A stretch of DNA of 64,000 nucleotides from Fagopyrum homotropicum. Taxonomy: Eukaryota > Streptophyta > Magnoliopsida > Caryophyllales > Polygonaceae. Of this stretch, positions 12,557 to 23,770 are shown piece by piece. The stretch is from assembly GCA_033239125.1 (NCBI GenBank), contig BSWB01000004.1, positions 28,145,501 to 28,209,500 on the forward strand. Reading direction: 5' to 3'. Position numbers and translations under genes: made by a program. The notes below the pieces were generated by a model. It did no database searches. It was given only the letters and a program-made list of their open reading frames with translations, and was not told the origin of the DNA. Positions within the stretch are counted from its first letter, which is position 1, and every line of letters begins with the position of its first letter.

Positions 12557-15500
12557 ATGGCCGACGAAGACACTCAGGAGGAGGTAGAGCTCAGCCCAAA
12601 GCAGAAGACAGAGATTGCAAAATGGTTCCTTCTGAACGCTCCGGCCGGCGAAATTAAATACGTTGCCAGAGGTGATTCTTAAAAACGCCATTCTTCTTCC
12701 TCTTCTCATAGATCTACTATTTCTCGTCTGAAACAATGTTCGTTACTGTCGAATGACCTTTTTCTCAAAAAACCAATTGTTTAGGGTTTTTGCTTTTCTC
12801 GTTTCGTTTCGTTGTCTTGTAGATATCAAGACGATTTTGGCGGATGATGATGTGTATAATCAGGCTGCAATGGAATCATTTCCCGAGTACAACAAATCTC
12901 ATATGCTTTGCCTTGAAATGTCGAACAGAACCGGTGATGTAAGTATTTAGATCTGAACGTCCTTTGGATTGAAAATTTCGTGTTTGGTATTTTATTACTT
13001 CCAATGTAATCATTTCTGATCGCACGCTTTTTCGTTCGTTGGAAAATTAGGGTTTCCTCGTTTGACGCATGTGCATTTGAATCTAATGTGGTTTATGCGG
13101 AGAATTTAACCTGATTAATGGATAAGTTTTGATAACAAAAATTGTAAGTAGTCTCAGGTGTAGGGAGTATGAGTAATATTTTATCAGATGCCTGTTGTGA
13201 GGAAGTTTGATCAAAATGGAAAATATATGTTGCGTATAATCTACTAGAAATCTGAAGGTTGATTTATTCAAACGATTTTAACTTTTTCAATGTGCGGTGG
13301 TGGTGGAAGTTTTGGCATGTTAATTGTTTGTGTATACATGAATTTGTAACGTTTTGCTTAACAGAAAGTGACATTTACTTTGTTCTATTCTAGCTCATCC
13401 ACTTTAATTTCGGTTGTGTTATGCATTATTGATTGATCACATTTGACAATAGAACTTTGATGATTTTACACCATAATATGCAATGCAACATCTCTTTCAT
13501 GCTTTATTTTTCACGTTGACACTTTAGATTCTAGTTAATTTTTGGGATCGCTTTAGCATAAAACTTATCAGTTATCTTCTAAGCCATTTCTTATAATTGG
13601 AAATTATGTAACTTTGGTGAAGGGTAATAACTTTTTAATTAAGCCTTTTAAATTGGGCATGACCTTGCTTGCTGCTTGCATGCATTGTGGATTAGGTGAT
13701 TGTTACATCTTTTGGTGAGATTAATGAGAATGAATATCTCGATCCTAGGACCGCACAAGTTGCTACCATTGATCATGTCAAACAAGTAAGTCTGATTTTC
13801 AACAACTCTTTCTTCTTTCCTTTGGGTATTATCTGTTGATTTTCTATGCGAGATAATACATCTAAACATCCCATTAAGTTTTTTGACATATGTTGCTGCT
13901 ATCCAAATTTTATGCTGGTGATGAAATCAGCTGGATGTTCTATGAGGATTGTTAAATGTGGATATCCTAAGGAAATAAAAGTTCTATTCAACAAAATCTA
14001 TCTATATGTTCTATAACATGAATATCAGAAAGAAAGAAAGAAATTTACATTATATGTTGTGTTTAATGATATTGTATTCATCTACTAATAACTTGTCTTC
14101 TTGTACTTAAATATAGCTTTTCTCTTATTGATTTTTTTATACTTGGGAGATTGTGTCTTATTGTTTTGGTACATCAATTTGTACTTGCGAATTTACTTAC
14201 CTATTTATTTGTCCCCTTTTGTCATACTTCTATAGTTGCTTTAATTTTCACACTTTGTTTTATTACTATGACTTGCTAAACTGATTCAGGTTTGTACAGC
14301 CGTGAGAGTCGCCACTGATGAGGAACTTCCATCTCCTTATATTGAAGGATTTAGGTATTTTTTTAATACAATATTTGGTGCTTAATATAACCTTTAAAAC
14401 GAGGCTCTGTAATTCATATAGTTGCATAAGAATCTGGCCAATGAACTTTCTGGTTGAATGTATTAGGTCAACCTTTGTTTGTGTTTTATTTTACATTATC
14501 ACATGCCTGCAAGGAAATATAGTTTTGTATTCTCTTGTGTTATGTCTTACCCACCGAACCCAATGCATAATCAAAAGTCTAAATTTTGTAAGAATGTCAA
14601 AAGAGCCTTTCCAAGTTTCTATGTCATTATCAAGGATTGCTTGTGTTTTGTCAATGACAATTGGCAAACTTAAATTTCTCTTGGACCTTTATTTCTTACT
14701 ATTCATGGAATATGAATTTACTGCATTTTACATTAAAGCTTAATACTTCTGACCTGGTCGTGCTTTTAGCTGTTGTAATACATGGATTCAATTAATTTTT
14801 TATTTTGTGGAAGATGTGCATTAGACGAAGAATTTATGAAATATGTCATCGAAGCTTATCCCAAAGGCATATCTTCTGTTTATTGTGTGAACGGGAAGGA
14901 TGTCGAAGGACCTGGATTTGATTTTGAGTTTGTTGTGGTAATTTCTGCTGCCAGACATAGCCCTCAAAATTTTGCGTAAGTTTATAAACTAAATGAAATT
15001 CCTAACTCTTGTTATTGTTCTTATACTATGGTCCACCACTCCACCCTTGATCTTGAGAATTTTCTTCTTTGTCAAGTCAACCAAATGAATTTGTCAACTT
15101 TTTTCATACATAAGAACAAGGTTCAGATGTCTTTATTTAATTCACACTTTTGTCAGTTGGAATCACATTTATTAGTTGATTATCTTGTTTTCTCGATAAT
15201 ATAATAACTGACATGATTACTAAATGATTATATTTTATATGCAAGCAATGGAAGTTGGAGATCTATCTGGAACATTGAGTTTAAGGATGAGGAACAAACT
15301 GTGGAAGTAAAAGGAAAAATGCAGGTAACCGAGTGATCTCAAGACTTTGTTGATGAATAACAGGGTATTTTGAGATTATCTAAGCATTTTCAACATAGCA
15401 TACCGAAAGTTCTAAGTTAAACGGGATTTCATCGACGTCTTTATGTAATTGCTTTAGGTTGGGGCTCATTATTTTGAAGAAGGGAATGTGCAATTAGACT

Positions 15501-16032
15501 CAGACTACGAGTGCCATGACTCCACAATATTTCAGGTAGGTAATGAAAAACATTTTTTTGTGTGATGATCATCTAGTCACTCTGTATATCCAATAACTAT
15601 TCGTGAATGACTATACTGAATTTATGTATTTGTGTTTAGTCTCCAGAAGATTTGGCAGTTACCATAACAAACATCATTCGCCACCATGAAACAGAATACT
15701 TGACATCTCTTGAGGTAGTCTACGTAACCAAAACTTGTATTTACGCAATTCTTCAACAAATTATGATGTTGTGACTTCTGAACCGATGCATATATTAGGT
15801 ATCATATGTGAATTTGCCAGACACCACTTTCAAGGTATTCAATCTATCCACTTACATACGTACACTCGCAAACAGTGCAATGTTGTTAGCCTTGTCTCGT
15901 TGTTGAACCAATTGTGATGGGCAGGAACTTCGAAGAAAGCTTCCGGTCACGCGTACCTTATTTCCATGGCACAACGCTCTGCAAACCAGCCTGACAAGGG
16001 ATATCACAAGCGAACTTGGACATGGGAAGTGA
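12557..16032 (+). CDS. CPA: F-actin-capping protein subunit alpha (CapZ alpha)
   Basis: Ten exons with consistent phase: 12557-12671, 12823-12938, 13696-13785, 14290-14354, 14814-14975, 15246-15324, 15458-15535, 15640-15714, 15799-15834 and 15925-16032. The product is 307 aa, the usual length for plant CapZ alpha. Family hallmarks run throughout: the N-terminal EIAKWFLLNAPAGEI, the central GSWRSIWN and QVGAHYFEEGNVQL, and the C-terminal RRKLPVTRTLFPWHNALQTS, part of the conserved region preceding the actin-binding tail. The protein pairs with the beta subunit to cap filament barbed ends in the cytosol and limit actin polymerisation. The ATG at 12557 matches the usual MADE start. All introns are GT-AG. 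A copia element begins 251 bp after the stop, so its insertion may truncate or modify the 3' UTR. Confidence 0.95.
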
Positions 16033-16283
16033 TAAATAATCGTCAAGATGTTCAATTTTTGGAATGTATGCATTGCATGTTTCAGTTTTCTGGTGTTTGA
16101 TGATTCTTTTTTTTTTTTGTTGTTGTAAATGGACTTTGATTGTGATGTGGTTGCACGTAGCAGATTGGAAGACATTCATAGAGTAATCAGTTCTAATCTA
16201 AAAATCTTTCTTAGGACTTCTCTGTGGGAAGATTTGATTTCAAAGAGATATAACTAAATATTTATTATTGGATAAGTTGGTTT

Positions 16284-16791
16284 TGTTGGAATAAACATAT
16301 TCCCTAAACCGTAAACGCAAGGATCGATATCATGCTAGGGATATTAAGGAATCTAGAATTTACATACCTGGTTCCATAGTAGCAATCGGATGAACCAGTA
16401 GCAATCGGATCAAACCTTAGTGCGGAATCTACGATCCGAATGAGCGCCGCAGGTGTACAGTCTTCCTCAGTCAAACCTCCTTAGGGTTTCTTTAGGTTTT
16501 CTCTTTAGGTTTTCTCTCTGATGGGTAGAGAATGGAAAACGGTAGATTGATTTGACGTATTGGGAACCATAACCTAATAACGTTTAAATAATGACCTAAT
16601 AGAATCCCATTAAGCCTATTGGGCCAAAGTCTGGTATCCACCCATTAAGCCCATACCGCTTAATTAAAGTCTACGGGCTTTACTTGATTGAATCACTTTT
16701 ATTAGCCCGTTAATATATTTAGTCATATAATATAATTGGTTACTATAATATGTAAGCCCACTAATAATAATAAGATTAATAAAATCTTACA
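16284..16791 (-). repeat. 3' LTR of the copia element
   Basis: On the + strand it runs TGTTGGAATAAACATATTCC to AAAATCTTACA, with canonical TG/CA ends. It is the same length (508 bp) as the partner LTR at 22521-23028. It contains a direct repeat of TTAGGTTTTCTCT near 16490-16515. Confidence 0.95.
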
Positions 16792-16806
16792 ATCTCCCAC
16801 TTGGGC
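16792..16806 (-). other. Polypurine tract of the copia element
   Basis: Read on the minus strand, AAGTGGGAGAT lies directly before the 3' LTR. This is the usual plus-strand primer position and composition in plant copia elements. Confidence 0.75.
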
Positions 16807-17179
16807 TACATATTAAATAAACAACTATATTATCCAAAATTCTTTATGTGTACACGTAATGACTAATTTTATGTAGACTTATCCTTTAATCAATCTGGTC
16901 CACCTCATATATTAATATGAGATCACGGCGGCTTTCGTCACATCATCGTGACTAAACCTTCCGTGTTCACCACATTAGTATATTCGATGACATAGATCAA
17001 GTATGGATGAGTGACATGAAAATTACATGAAATGTGATCTCATAAACATGTCTATTTTCAACTGGTTCTTCTTTATTCGGAGATCAATCCAAAACAACCT
17101 TTAGTTCAAAATGTAAATGACGACAACTTTATTATGCATAAACTATAAACATAGAACATCTAATCAAACTCCCACTAAG

Positions 17180-18590
17180 TCAAGGGATTACAAAACTGTC
17201 AAGCCCCATACGAGCAGTGTGCTCATGAAAAACCTTAGGAGGCAACCCCTTAGTTAACGGATCCGCAATCATGAAGTTTGTGCTTATGTGTTCTATACAA
17301 ATCTGCCCACTTTGAACTTTTTCCTTCAATGACAAGAACTTGATGTCAATGTGCTTCTCCTTTACAAAGCTTCTGTTGTTATTGGAGAACAAAACTGCAG
17401 CCTTATTGTCACAAAATAACTTCAATGGCCTTTCAATTCCAGTAACCACACGTAGGCCTGTGACAAAATTACGCAACCATATCCCATGAATGGATGCTCC
17501 GAAGCAAGCCACGAACTCTGCAGCCATAGTGGAAGTAGCTACAAGTGTTTGTTTGACACTTTTCCAAGATATAGCTCCTTCAGCCAACATGAAGACATAG
17601 CCTGAGGTGGATCGTCTACTGTCAATACAACCGGCAAAATCAGAATCAGAATATCCAACGATCTCCAATATGTCTGATTTCTTGTAAGTCAGCATGTAGT
17701 TCTTCGTTCTTTGCAAATACCGGAGAACCCTTTTTGCTGCTTTCCAATGATCCGATCCAGGATTACTTAAGTATCTGCCCAAAAGTCCCACAATAAATGC
17801 TATGTCGGGACGGGTACAAACTTGAGCATACATTAGACTCCCTACCACTGAGGAATAGGGAACCTTTTGCATCTCCTTTATTTCAAGATCTGTTTTGGGG
17901 CACTGTTTGAGACTAAACTTGTCTCCTTTAGCTATTGGTGTATCTCCAGCTGAGCAATCTTTCATGTTAAACCTGTTTAGTACCTTTTCGATATAGCCCT
18001 TTTGTGATAACCTGAGGATACCTTGAGATCGATCTCTTAGTATCTGAATTCCTAAGACAAAAGAGGCGTCCCCAAGATCTTTCATCTCAAAATTCCTAAT
18101 GAGAAATTTCTTGGTTTCGTGCAATAAGCCTATATCGTTACAAGCCAATAGTATGTCATCAACATACAATACCAGAAAGATAGATTTGCTCCCACTGAAT
18201 TTGTGATACACACAATCTTCAACCTTATTCACCTCAAATCCAAAGGAGGTGATCACTTGATGAAATTTATGATTCCATTGCCTTGATGCCTGTTTAAGCC
18301 CATAGATGGATTTCTTTAATTTACAAACCATAGATTTTGAATCTTTGGATTCAAAATGTTCTGGTTGAACCATATAAATGGTTTCATCAATGTTTCCATT
18401 GAGAAACGCTATTTTCACATCCATCTGATGTAACTCTAAATCAAAATGAGCTACTAGTGCCATTATTGTCCTAAAAGAGTCCTTAGATGAAACCGGAGAA
18501 AAGGTCTCTTTAAAGTCAATACCTTCCTTTTGAGTGAATCCCTTTGCAACTAGACGAGCCTTATATCTTTCGATATTGCCTTTTGCATCC
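17180..18590 (-). pseudogene. Copia pol C-terminal part: reverse transcriptase and RNase H
   Basis: The open stretch of 427 codons ends at 17180 and begins inside RT, continuing upstream in the same frame to about 18590. RT motifs are intact: FHLELHQMDV-type motif A (here DLELHQMDVKIAFLNG), YGLKQASRQW, and the catalytic YVDDILLA. RNase H follows with YSDSDFAGCIDSRRSTSGY, MAAEFVA, FCDNKAA and KHIDIKF, then the ADPLTKGLP tail. The frame is separated from gag-integrase by a single-base loss, so no complete Gag-Pol is made unless ribosomes shift there. I call it a break rather than programmed frameshifting because copia Gag-Pol is normally one frame. Confidence 0.9.
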
Positions 18591-21291
18591 TTTTGGTTTT
18601 AAATATCCATTTACAACCAATGGGTTTTGCACCTTTTGGCAACTCGACAAGATCCCATACGTCATTGTCCTTCATGGATTTCATCTCCTCTTGCATGGCT
18701 TTAATCCAGTATTGAGAGCTAGAACTTTGAAGGGCCTCAAGAAGATTGATTGGATCATCCTCTGCAATGCCTGCAGAATCTTCTTGTTCCATAAGATACG
18801 CGATGTAATCATCTGGTATCTCTCCCACAGGATCTTCTTGTTCTACTAGATATACAATGTAGTCATCCGGAATTGCATATCTTCTTTCTCTACCGGATCT
18901 CCTTAAAGGCACTTCTTGAGGTGGTTGAATTTGCTCTATGGAAGGAACTTCACTGTTGTCTAAAACCGGAGTTGTTTCTTGAAGAGTGTTAAGAGTTGTA
19001 TCTTGATCACTTTCAATAACAATATTGGGAAGAGAGATAAATTCCTCTTCTTCAAGGACAACTTCGTCAAGAGTGACGTTCCTTAATCCTTCCCCTCCAA
19101 ATTCTACATCCTCAAGAAATCTGGCATTTCCCGACTCAAAAAATGATCGGGTAGCGGGATCATAAAATTTAAACCCACGAGAGCGTTCAGCATATCCAAC
19201 AAAGTAGCAGCTAGTTGTCTTAGAGTCCAACTTTCTTTCGTTAGGCTTGTAAGGCCTTGCTTCAGCTGGACATCCCCAAATGTGTAAGTGCTTTATGCTG
19301 GGCTTTTTCCCAGTCCACATTTCATATGGGGTTTTAGCTACCGATTTGCTAGGTACTCTATTAAGGATATATACTGCAGTTTTTAGCGCTTCTCCCCAAA
19401 GTGATTCAGGTAAAGAAGAATGATTAATCATACTTCTCACCATATCCAATAGTGTTCTATTCCGCCTCTCAGCAACACCATTCATGCTGGGTTTCCCCGG
19501 CATAGTATACTGAGGGACAATTCCACACTCCTTTAGGAAGTTTGCAAAGGGTCCTGGACGTTGTTCTCCTGATCCATCATATCTGCCATAGTATTCTCCA
19601 CCACGGTCAGATTTAACGGCTTTAATCTTCTTACCAAGTTGAAGTTCAATTTCAGCTTGGTAAGCCTTAAAAACATCCAGAGATTGTGATTTCTCACGTA
19701 TCAAGTAAAGGTACCCATATCTGGAGTAGTCATCTATGAACGTAATAAAGTATTGTTGACCATTCCACGCAGCTGTAGGGAATGGACCACAAATATCCGT
19801 ATGTATTAGTTCTAAGACTTCTGTACTTCTGTTAGCACCTAACTTTCTTATGTTTGTTAATTTTCCCTTGACACACTCAACACAAACTTGAAAGTTTGTT
19901 AAATCAAGGGAATCAAGAATTCCTTCTGACACAAGCCTTTGAATTCTCTGTTTAGAGATGTGGCCTAAGCGCTTATGCCATAAGAATCCAGAATCTTCAT
20001 TCAATTTTCGCTTTGTACCTCTAGAACCTGTGTGCAGGATTTCATTATGGGAAGCAACCGTTTCTAGCATATAAAGACGATCAATTAAAATACCGGTACC
20101 AACAAGATTCGAATTAAAGGAAATACTGAATTTTCCATTTCCAAAACTACAAAGGTATCCACCTTTGTCCAAACAGGAAGTAGAAATCAAATTCCGTTTA
20201 AATAACGGAGAAACAAAAGTATCCTTTAAATCCAAATGACATCCAGTACTTAAATTTAATCTAAAATGCCCTATTGCTTCCACAAGAACTTTATTGCCAT
20301 CGCCAACATAGATGAATCTTTCAGCATCACTTGGTGGTCGACTCCAAAGGCAACCCTGCATTGACACACAAATGTGAGTAGTAGCACCAGAATCTACCCA
20401 CCACGTGTCAATAGGTACAGAAGCTAAATTAGCCTCAGAACAAACTAGAGTGAGAACTTTACCCTTCTTTTCACGCCAAGCAGCGTACTTAGGACATGCT
20501 TTCTTCATATGTCCTTCCCTTTTGCAGAAAAAACAATTGAGTTCATCACTTTGCTTCTTCGCCTTTTTCTGCACATGTGTACCAGCTGCAGTATCCTTAG
20601 CCCTCTTCTTTGATTTGTTTTGAGAGCTTGATGCAAAGTGAGCACTTTCCGTCTTATCTCTTTTTATCCTGTCCTCTTCTTGCACACATTGCGAAATGAG
20701 CTCATTAAGAGTCCATTTCTCCTTCTGAGTATTATAACTCACCTTAAAATGACTGAATTGTGTGGGAAGAGACAGGAGAACTAAATGCACGAGTAAATCA
20801 TCATTTATCTCTAACTTTAGTGCCTTTAGTTTTCCCGCAAGATTTGACATTTCCATAATGTACTCCCTTATGTTTCCTTTTCCTTTGTACCTCATAGAAA
20901 TCAGAGCAGCCAAATGGTTGCTTGTTTCTGCTTTCTCATTCTTGGCAAAATATTTCTGAATTGCCTCAAAGGATTCCTTAGCATCTTTGCTCTCAGAAAT
21001 AGAGCCCCAAAACGCTTCCGGAATGGAACGTTTCATGATCATAAGACACATGCGGTTAGAGCGATCCCACTTCTCTACTTTCGCTTTATTGGAGTTATCC
21101 TCAGCCAAAGTGGGTCGTTCAGTCCTTAGCGCAAGGTCTAGATCCATACATCCGAGAACGATTTCCACATTCTCCTTCCAGACCTTAAAATTTGTCCCAT
21201 TGAGCATTGGAATGGAACTGACTTGAGCAGAAACATTAGTAGTAGTTGCTGAAACTAAACATAAAAGCAAAGAAATAAAACAATTAATCAA
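18550..21291 (-). CDS. Copia gag-protease-integrase open reading frame
   Basis: 913 codons. Gag starts around PMLNGTNFKVWKENVEIVL and includes the UBN2-like region. The zinc knuckle CFFCKREGHMKKAC fits C-x2-C-x4-H-x4-C. Protease has WWVDSGATTHIC. Integrase has the H-H-C-C module (HKRLGHISKQ..CVECVKG) and the D-D-E core (HTDICGPF, SDRGGEY, NGVAERRNRTL). The C-terminal 70 residues enter RT (SMKDNDVWDLVELPKG, GCKWIFKTK) and then shift frame. The true start is uncertain: the upstream codons of the ORF (MINCFISLLLC) look like leader, and gag probably starts a few codons before ATTTNVSAQ. Confidence 0.9.
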   Translation of the reverse strand: MINCFISLLLCLVSATTTNVSAQVSSIPMLNGTNFKVWKENVEIVLGCMDLDLALRTERPTLAEDNSNKAKVEKWDRSNRMCLMIMKRSIPEAFWGSISESKDAKESFEAIQKYFAKNEKAETSNHLAALISMRYKGKGNIREYIMEMSNLAGKLKALKLEINDDLLVHLVLLSLPTQFSHFKVSYNTQKEKWTLNELISQCVQEEDRIKRDKTESAHFASSSQNKSKKRAKDTAAGTHVQKKAKKQSDELNCFFCKREGHMKKACPKYAAWREKKGKVLTLVCSEANLASVPIDTWWVDSGATTHICVSMQGCLWSRPPSDAERFIYVGDGNKVLVEAIGHFRLNLSTGCHLDLKDTFVSPLFKRNLISTSCLDKGGYLCSFGNGKFSISFNSNLVGTGILIDRLYMLETVASHNEILHTGSRGTKRKLNEDSGFLWHKRLGHISKQRIQRLVSEGILDSLDLTNFQVCVECVKGKLTNIRKLGANRSTEVLELIHTDICGPFPTAAWNGQQYFITFIDDYSRYGYLYLIREKSQSLDVFKAYQAEIELQLGKKIKAVKSDRGGEYYGRYDGSGEQRPGPFANFLKECGIVPQYTMPGKPSMNGVAERRNRTLLDMVRSMINHSSLPESLWGEALKTAVYILNRVPSKSVAKTPYEMWTGKKPSIKHLHIWGCPAEARPYKPNERKLDSKTTSCYFVGYAERSRGFKFYDPATRSFFESGNARFLEDVEFGGEGLRNVTLDEVVLEEEEFISLPNIVIESDQDTTLNTLQETTPVLDNSEVPSIEQIQPPQEVPLRRSGRERRYAIPDDYIVYLVEQEDPVGEIPDDYIAYLMEQEDSAGIAEDDPINLLEALQSSSSQYWIKAMQEEMKSMKDNDVWDLVELPKGAKPIGCKWIFKTKRMQKAISKDIRLV

Positions 21292-21399
21292 TTAATTTTA
21301 AAACAAGATACTCAACACAACTTGATATTCAGTGTTTGCACAAAACATCAATTGTAAATAGTACTCTCAATGCAACAATCAAATATTGATAATAAATCC

Positions 21400-21720
21400 G
21401 GTCAAGCAATAGCCTTTCTTTGGACCGACTATCATTCACATGGATAACCTTTATATTTATCTCTATTCATTGTCGCATGCGCTTTCATTATTTGGCCAAA
21501 CATTGACCTTCCTTTGGGCCGATCAATATCCGCATAATTAATGAAAGCACAATTGATTAATCAATATATTATCCTTAATGTGATTTTGTTTGGCCAAATA
21601 TTAATCTTCCTTTGGGCCGATCAATATTCGCATAAACAAGTATAATCACTAGTGTATTTAATGTTTGGCCAAATATTAACCTTCCTTTGGGCCGATTGAT
21701 ATCCGCATAAACAAACGATA
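21400..21720 (-). repeat. Four-copy repeat in the copia leader
   Basis: On the + strand, TTTGGCCAAA(C/T)ATTAACCTTCC then TTTGGGCCGATCAATATCCGCATAA recurs at about 21491, 21588 and 21662, with a diverged copy near 21410. Intervals are 70-100 bp. The array lies in the 1.2-kb leader between the primer-binding site and gag. Confidence 0.7.
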
Positions 21721-22506
21721 CACTAACCTTTATAATTTTAAATTAAAATAATTTACACAACATAGACCGCTTTGGTAGCATATTGTGTCAATCAATTTTA
21801 ATTTAAAAAAAATAAACTTTAAAATATATATATCCTTAAATATATCTCGTGTAAATAAAATCTAAATATTACACTCGATAATCTTTAATCGATACAAAAT
21901 ATAGTGGAAAAGACCAAAATTTTACACTCGTAAAACAACCACGCTATATATATACCGATCACACAATCGGTTGATTAAACAGTAGGACTAAACCATATAT
22001 ATAAAAAAAAAAACTTTCAACAAAGAAAGAAAAGAAGTCCACTGGGTTAACCAAAAAAAAAAATACATAAAATAACCTTTATGTACCCATGTACATCGAT
22101 ACACTTGAAGGAAAACCATGAAAATGGTTTGGTTTAACAAGATGTTCATACTATTCGTACAAAGTATATTACATTCATGTGTATATATAATAATACCACT
22201 TGCACAACACGTCCGTGTATATAAATATCAGAAAGATATCAAAAGTCAAGCATGTATAATCAGTAGTTTCCATAGTCATGTATACAAGCGAGCCAAAGCG
22301 GCATTCATATGAATAAAATTGGTTCAACAGCAACAGTTTCATATATATACACGTAATACAGAATTGACATTGGAAGCATAATAGACGTAAGTAAATCAAG
22401 ATGCATAACCGAATCAGCCAATCCACGCATCAAAGTAAATATACACTGATATACACGAAACTCAAGCATATTCAAAACCGATATATCCTAATAACATAGC
22501 ATGATT

Positions 22507-22520
22507 GAGGCTCTGATACC
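22507..22520 (-). other. Primer-binding site of the copia element
   Basis: On the minus strand TGGTATCAGAGCC follows the 5' LTR. It is complementary to the 3' end of initiator tRNA-Met, the standard primer of plant copia elements. Confidence 0.9.
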
Positions 22521-23028
22521 ACTTGGAATAAACATATTCCCTAAACCGTAAACGCAAGGATCGATATCATGCTAGGGATATTAAGGAATCTAGAATTTAC
22601 ATACCTGGTTCCATAGTAGCAATCGGATGAACCAGTAGCAATCGGATCAAACCTTAGTGCGGAATCTACGATCCGAATGAGCGCCGCAGGTGTACAGTCT
22701 TCCTCAGTCAAACCTCCTTAGGGTTTCTTTAGGTTTTCTCTTTAGGTTTTCTCTCTGATGGGTAGAGAATGGAAAACGGTAGATTGATTTGACGTATTGG
22801 GAACCATAACCTAATAACGTTTAAATAATGACCTAATAGAATCCCATTAAGCCTATTGGGCCAAAGTCTGGTATCCACCCATTAAGCCCATACCGCTTAA
22901 TTAAAGTCTACGGGTTTTACTTGATTGAATCACTTTTATTAGCCCGTTAATATATTTAGTCATATAATATAATTGGTTACTATAATATGTAAGCCCACTA
23001 ATAATAATAAGATTAATAAAATCTTACA
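22521..23028 (-). repeat. 5' LTR of the copia element
   Basis: 508 bp, nearly identical to the 16284-16791 copy. The inner terminal dinucleotide is AC on the + strand instead of the TG seen in the partner. The LTR boundary next to the primer-binding site has therefore changed in one copy. Confidence 0.92.
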
Positions 23029-23033
23029 GGTTT

Positions 23034-23414
23034 AGCGTTTTATTTTTCTACAAGTAGTCTTTCAGTACAAGAAGAGTTAATCGCGTCATTAAGAATCCTC
23101 GATCAAAGTCATCAAACATTACTAGGAGAATGCAATAAAAAAAATCATTCAAATTGCAATCAGTGAAAGTGTGAGGTTTCCACTAATCTTTTCCGGGTCA
23201 ATGTTAATCAACTATACCACCAAAAAAGAGTGTTTAACATTGATTTCCCCCTTTCAAGTTGCAATTAGTAGAGATGAGATATCTCCACTAATCTTGTCCG
23301 AGTTAGTGCTAATAAATGCGGGGTGTATCATGAAAATAATTATTTGACACTAATTAGGGATTGATCCTAAGAATTTTTTTTAATAAACATAGTCATCATT
23401 AATACATAATTAAT
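23034..23414. other. Spacer, possible Helitron-derived sequence
   Basis: No gene seen. Two related phrases, GAAAGTGTGAGGTTTCCACTAATCTTTTCCGGGT and GTAGAGATGAGATATCTCCACTAATCTTGTCCGAGT, occur about 100 bp apart. They may be non-coding parts of the Helitron whose helicase remnant lies next to them. Confidence 0.3.
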
Positions 23415-23770
23415 AATTTAATCAATTAAAAACCTTAAAAATATTTACGTTTTGTCTATGTTTTGCTCTTGATAAGGATACATATAATTGACCGTATTGC
23501 GTAAGTATAAGCATACTCGTTCCAGTGTTTGTCCATGGGCTTTATTAATAGTCATTACAAAACATAACTTTAACGGAAGTTGCTTTCTTTGAAAGGAAAA
23601 TGGTTCTTTTATGTTTCATGGTCGTAATGAGATTCTTGGAATCAATGCTTGTTCTCCTTTATAATATCATGTTGTTATTTCACAGTGAATTAAATTTCTA
23701 TGTAACGTTTTGCATAGTAATATGTATCCCTGCATAGGCCATTAGGTAGGTCGACATTCCTTAGTAAGAT
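23415..23770 (-). pseudogene. Helitron PIF1-type helicase C-terminal remnant
   Basis: The minus strand reads, with stops and frame slips, NGLCRDTYYYAKRY, then PRISL, then FSFQRKQLPLKLCFVMTINK followed by AHGQTLERVCLYL. This order (LRNxDxxxGLCNGTR, IPRI, FxRRQFPxxxxFAMTINKSQGQT, LERVGxYL) is the helicase C-terminus of plant Helitrons. Only the last 110 or so residues remain. It is not a functional gene. Confidence 0.65.

Larger units (their letters stand above)
16284..23028 (-). mobile_element. Full-length Ty1/copia LTR retrotransposon (one frameshift)
   Basis: A 6745-bp element with 508-bp LTRs at 16284-16791 and 22521-23028, flanked by the 5-bp target-site duplication GGTTT (16279-16283 and 23029-23033). 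It is transcribed on the minus strand: the primer-binding site sits next to the right LTR, the polypurine tract next to the left. Gag, protease, integrase, RT and RNase H are all present in copia order, but a one-base loss near 18590 puts RT out of frame with the rest. The LTRs differ by one internal base (C/T near 16677/22917) and the two inner terminal bases, so insertion is recent. It lies immediately downstream of the capping-protein gene. Confidence 0.95.

Noticed and set aside
14318..14743. 141-codon + strand frame
   Set aside because: Lies in intron 4 of the CapZ alpha gene and reads as low-complexity hydrophobic sequence.
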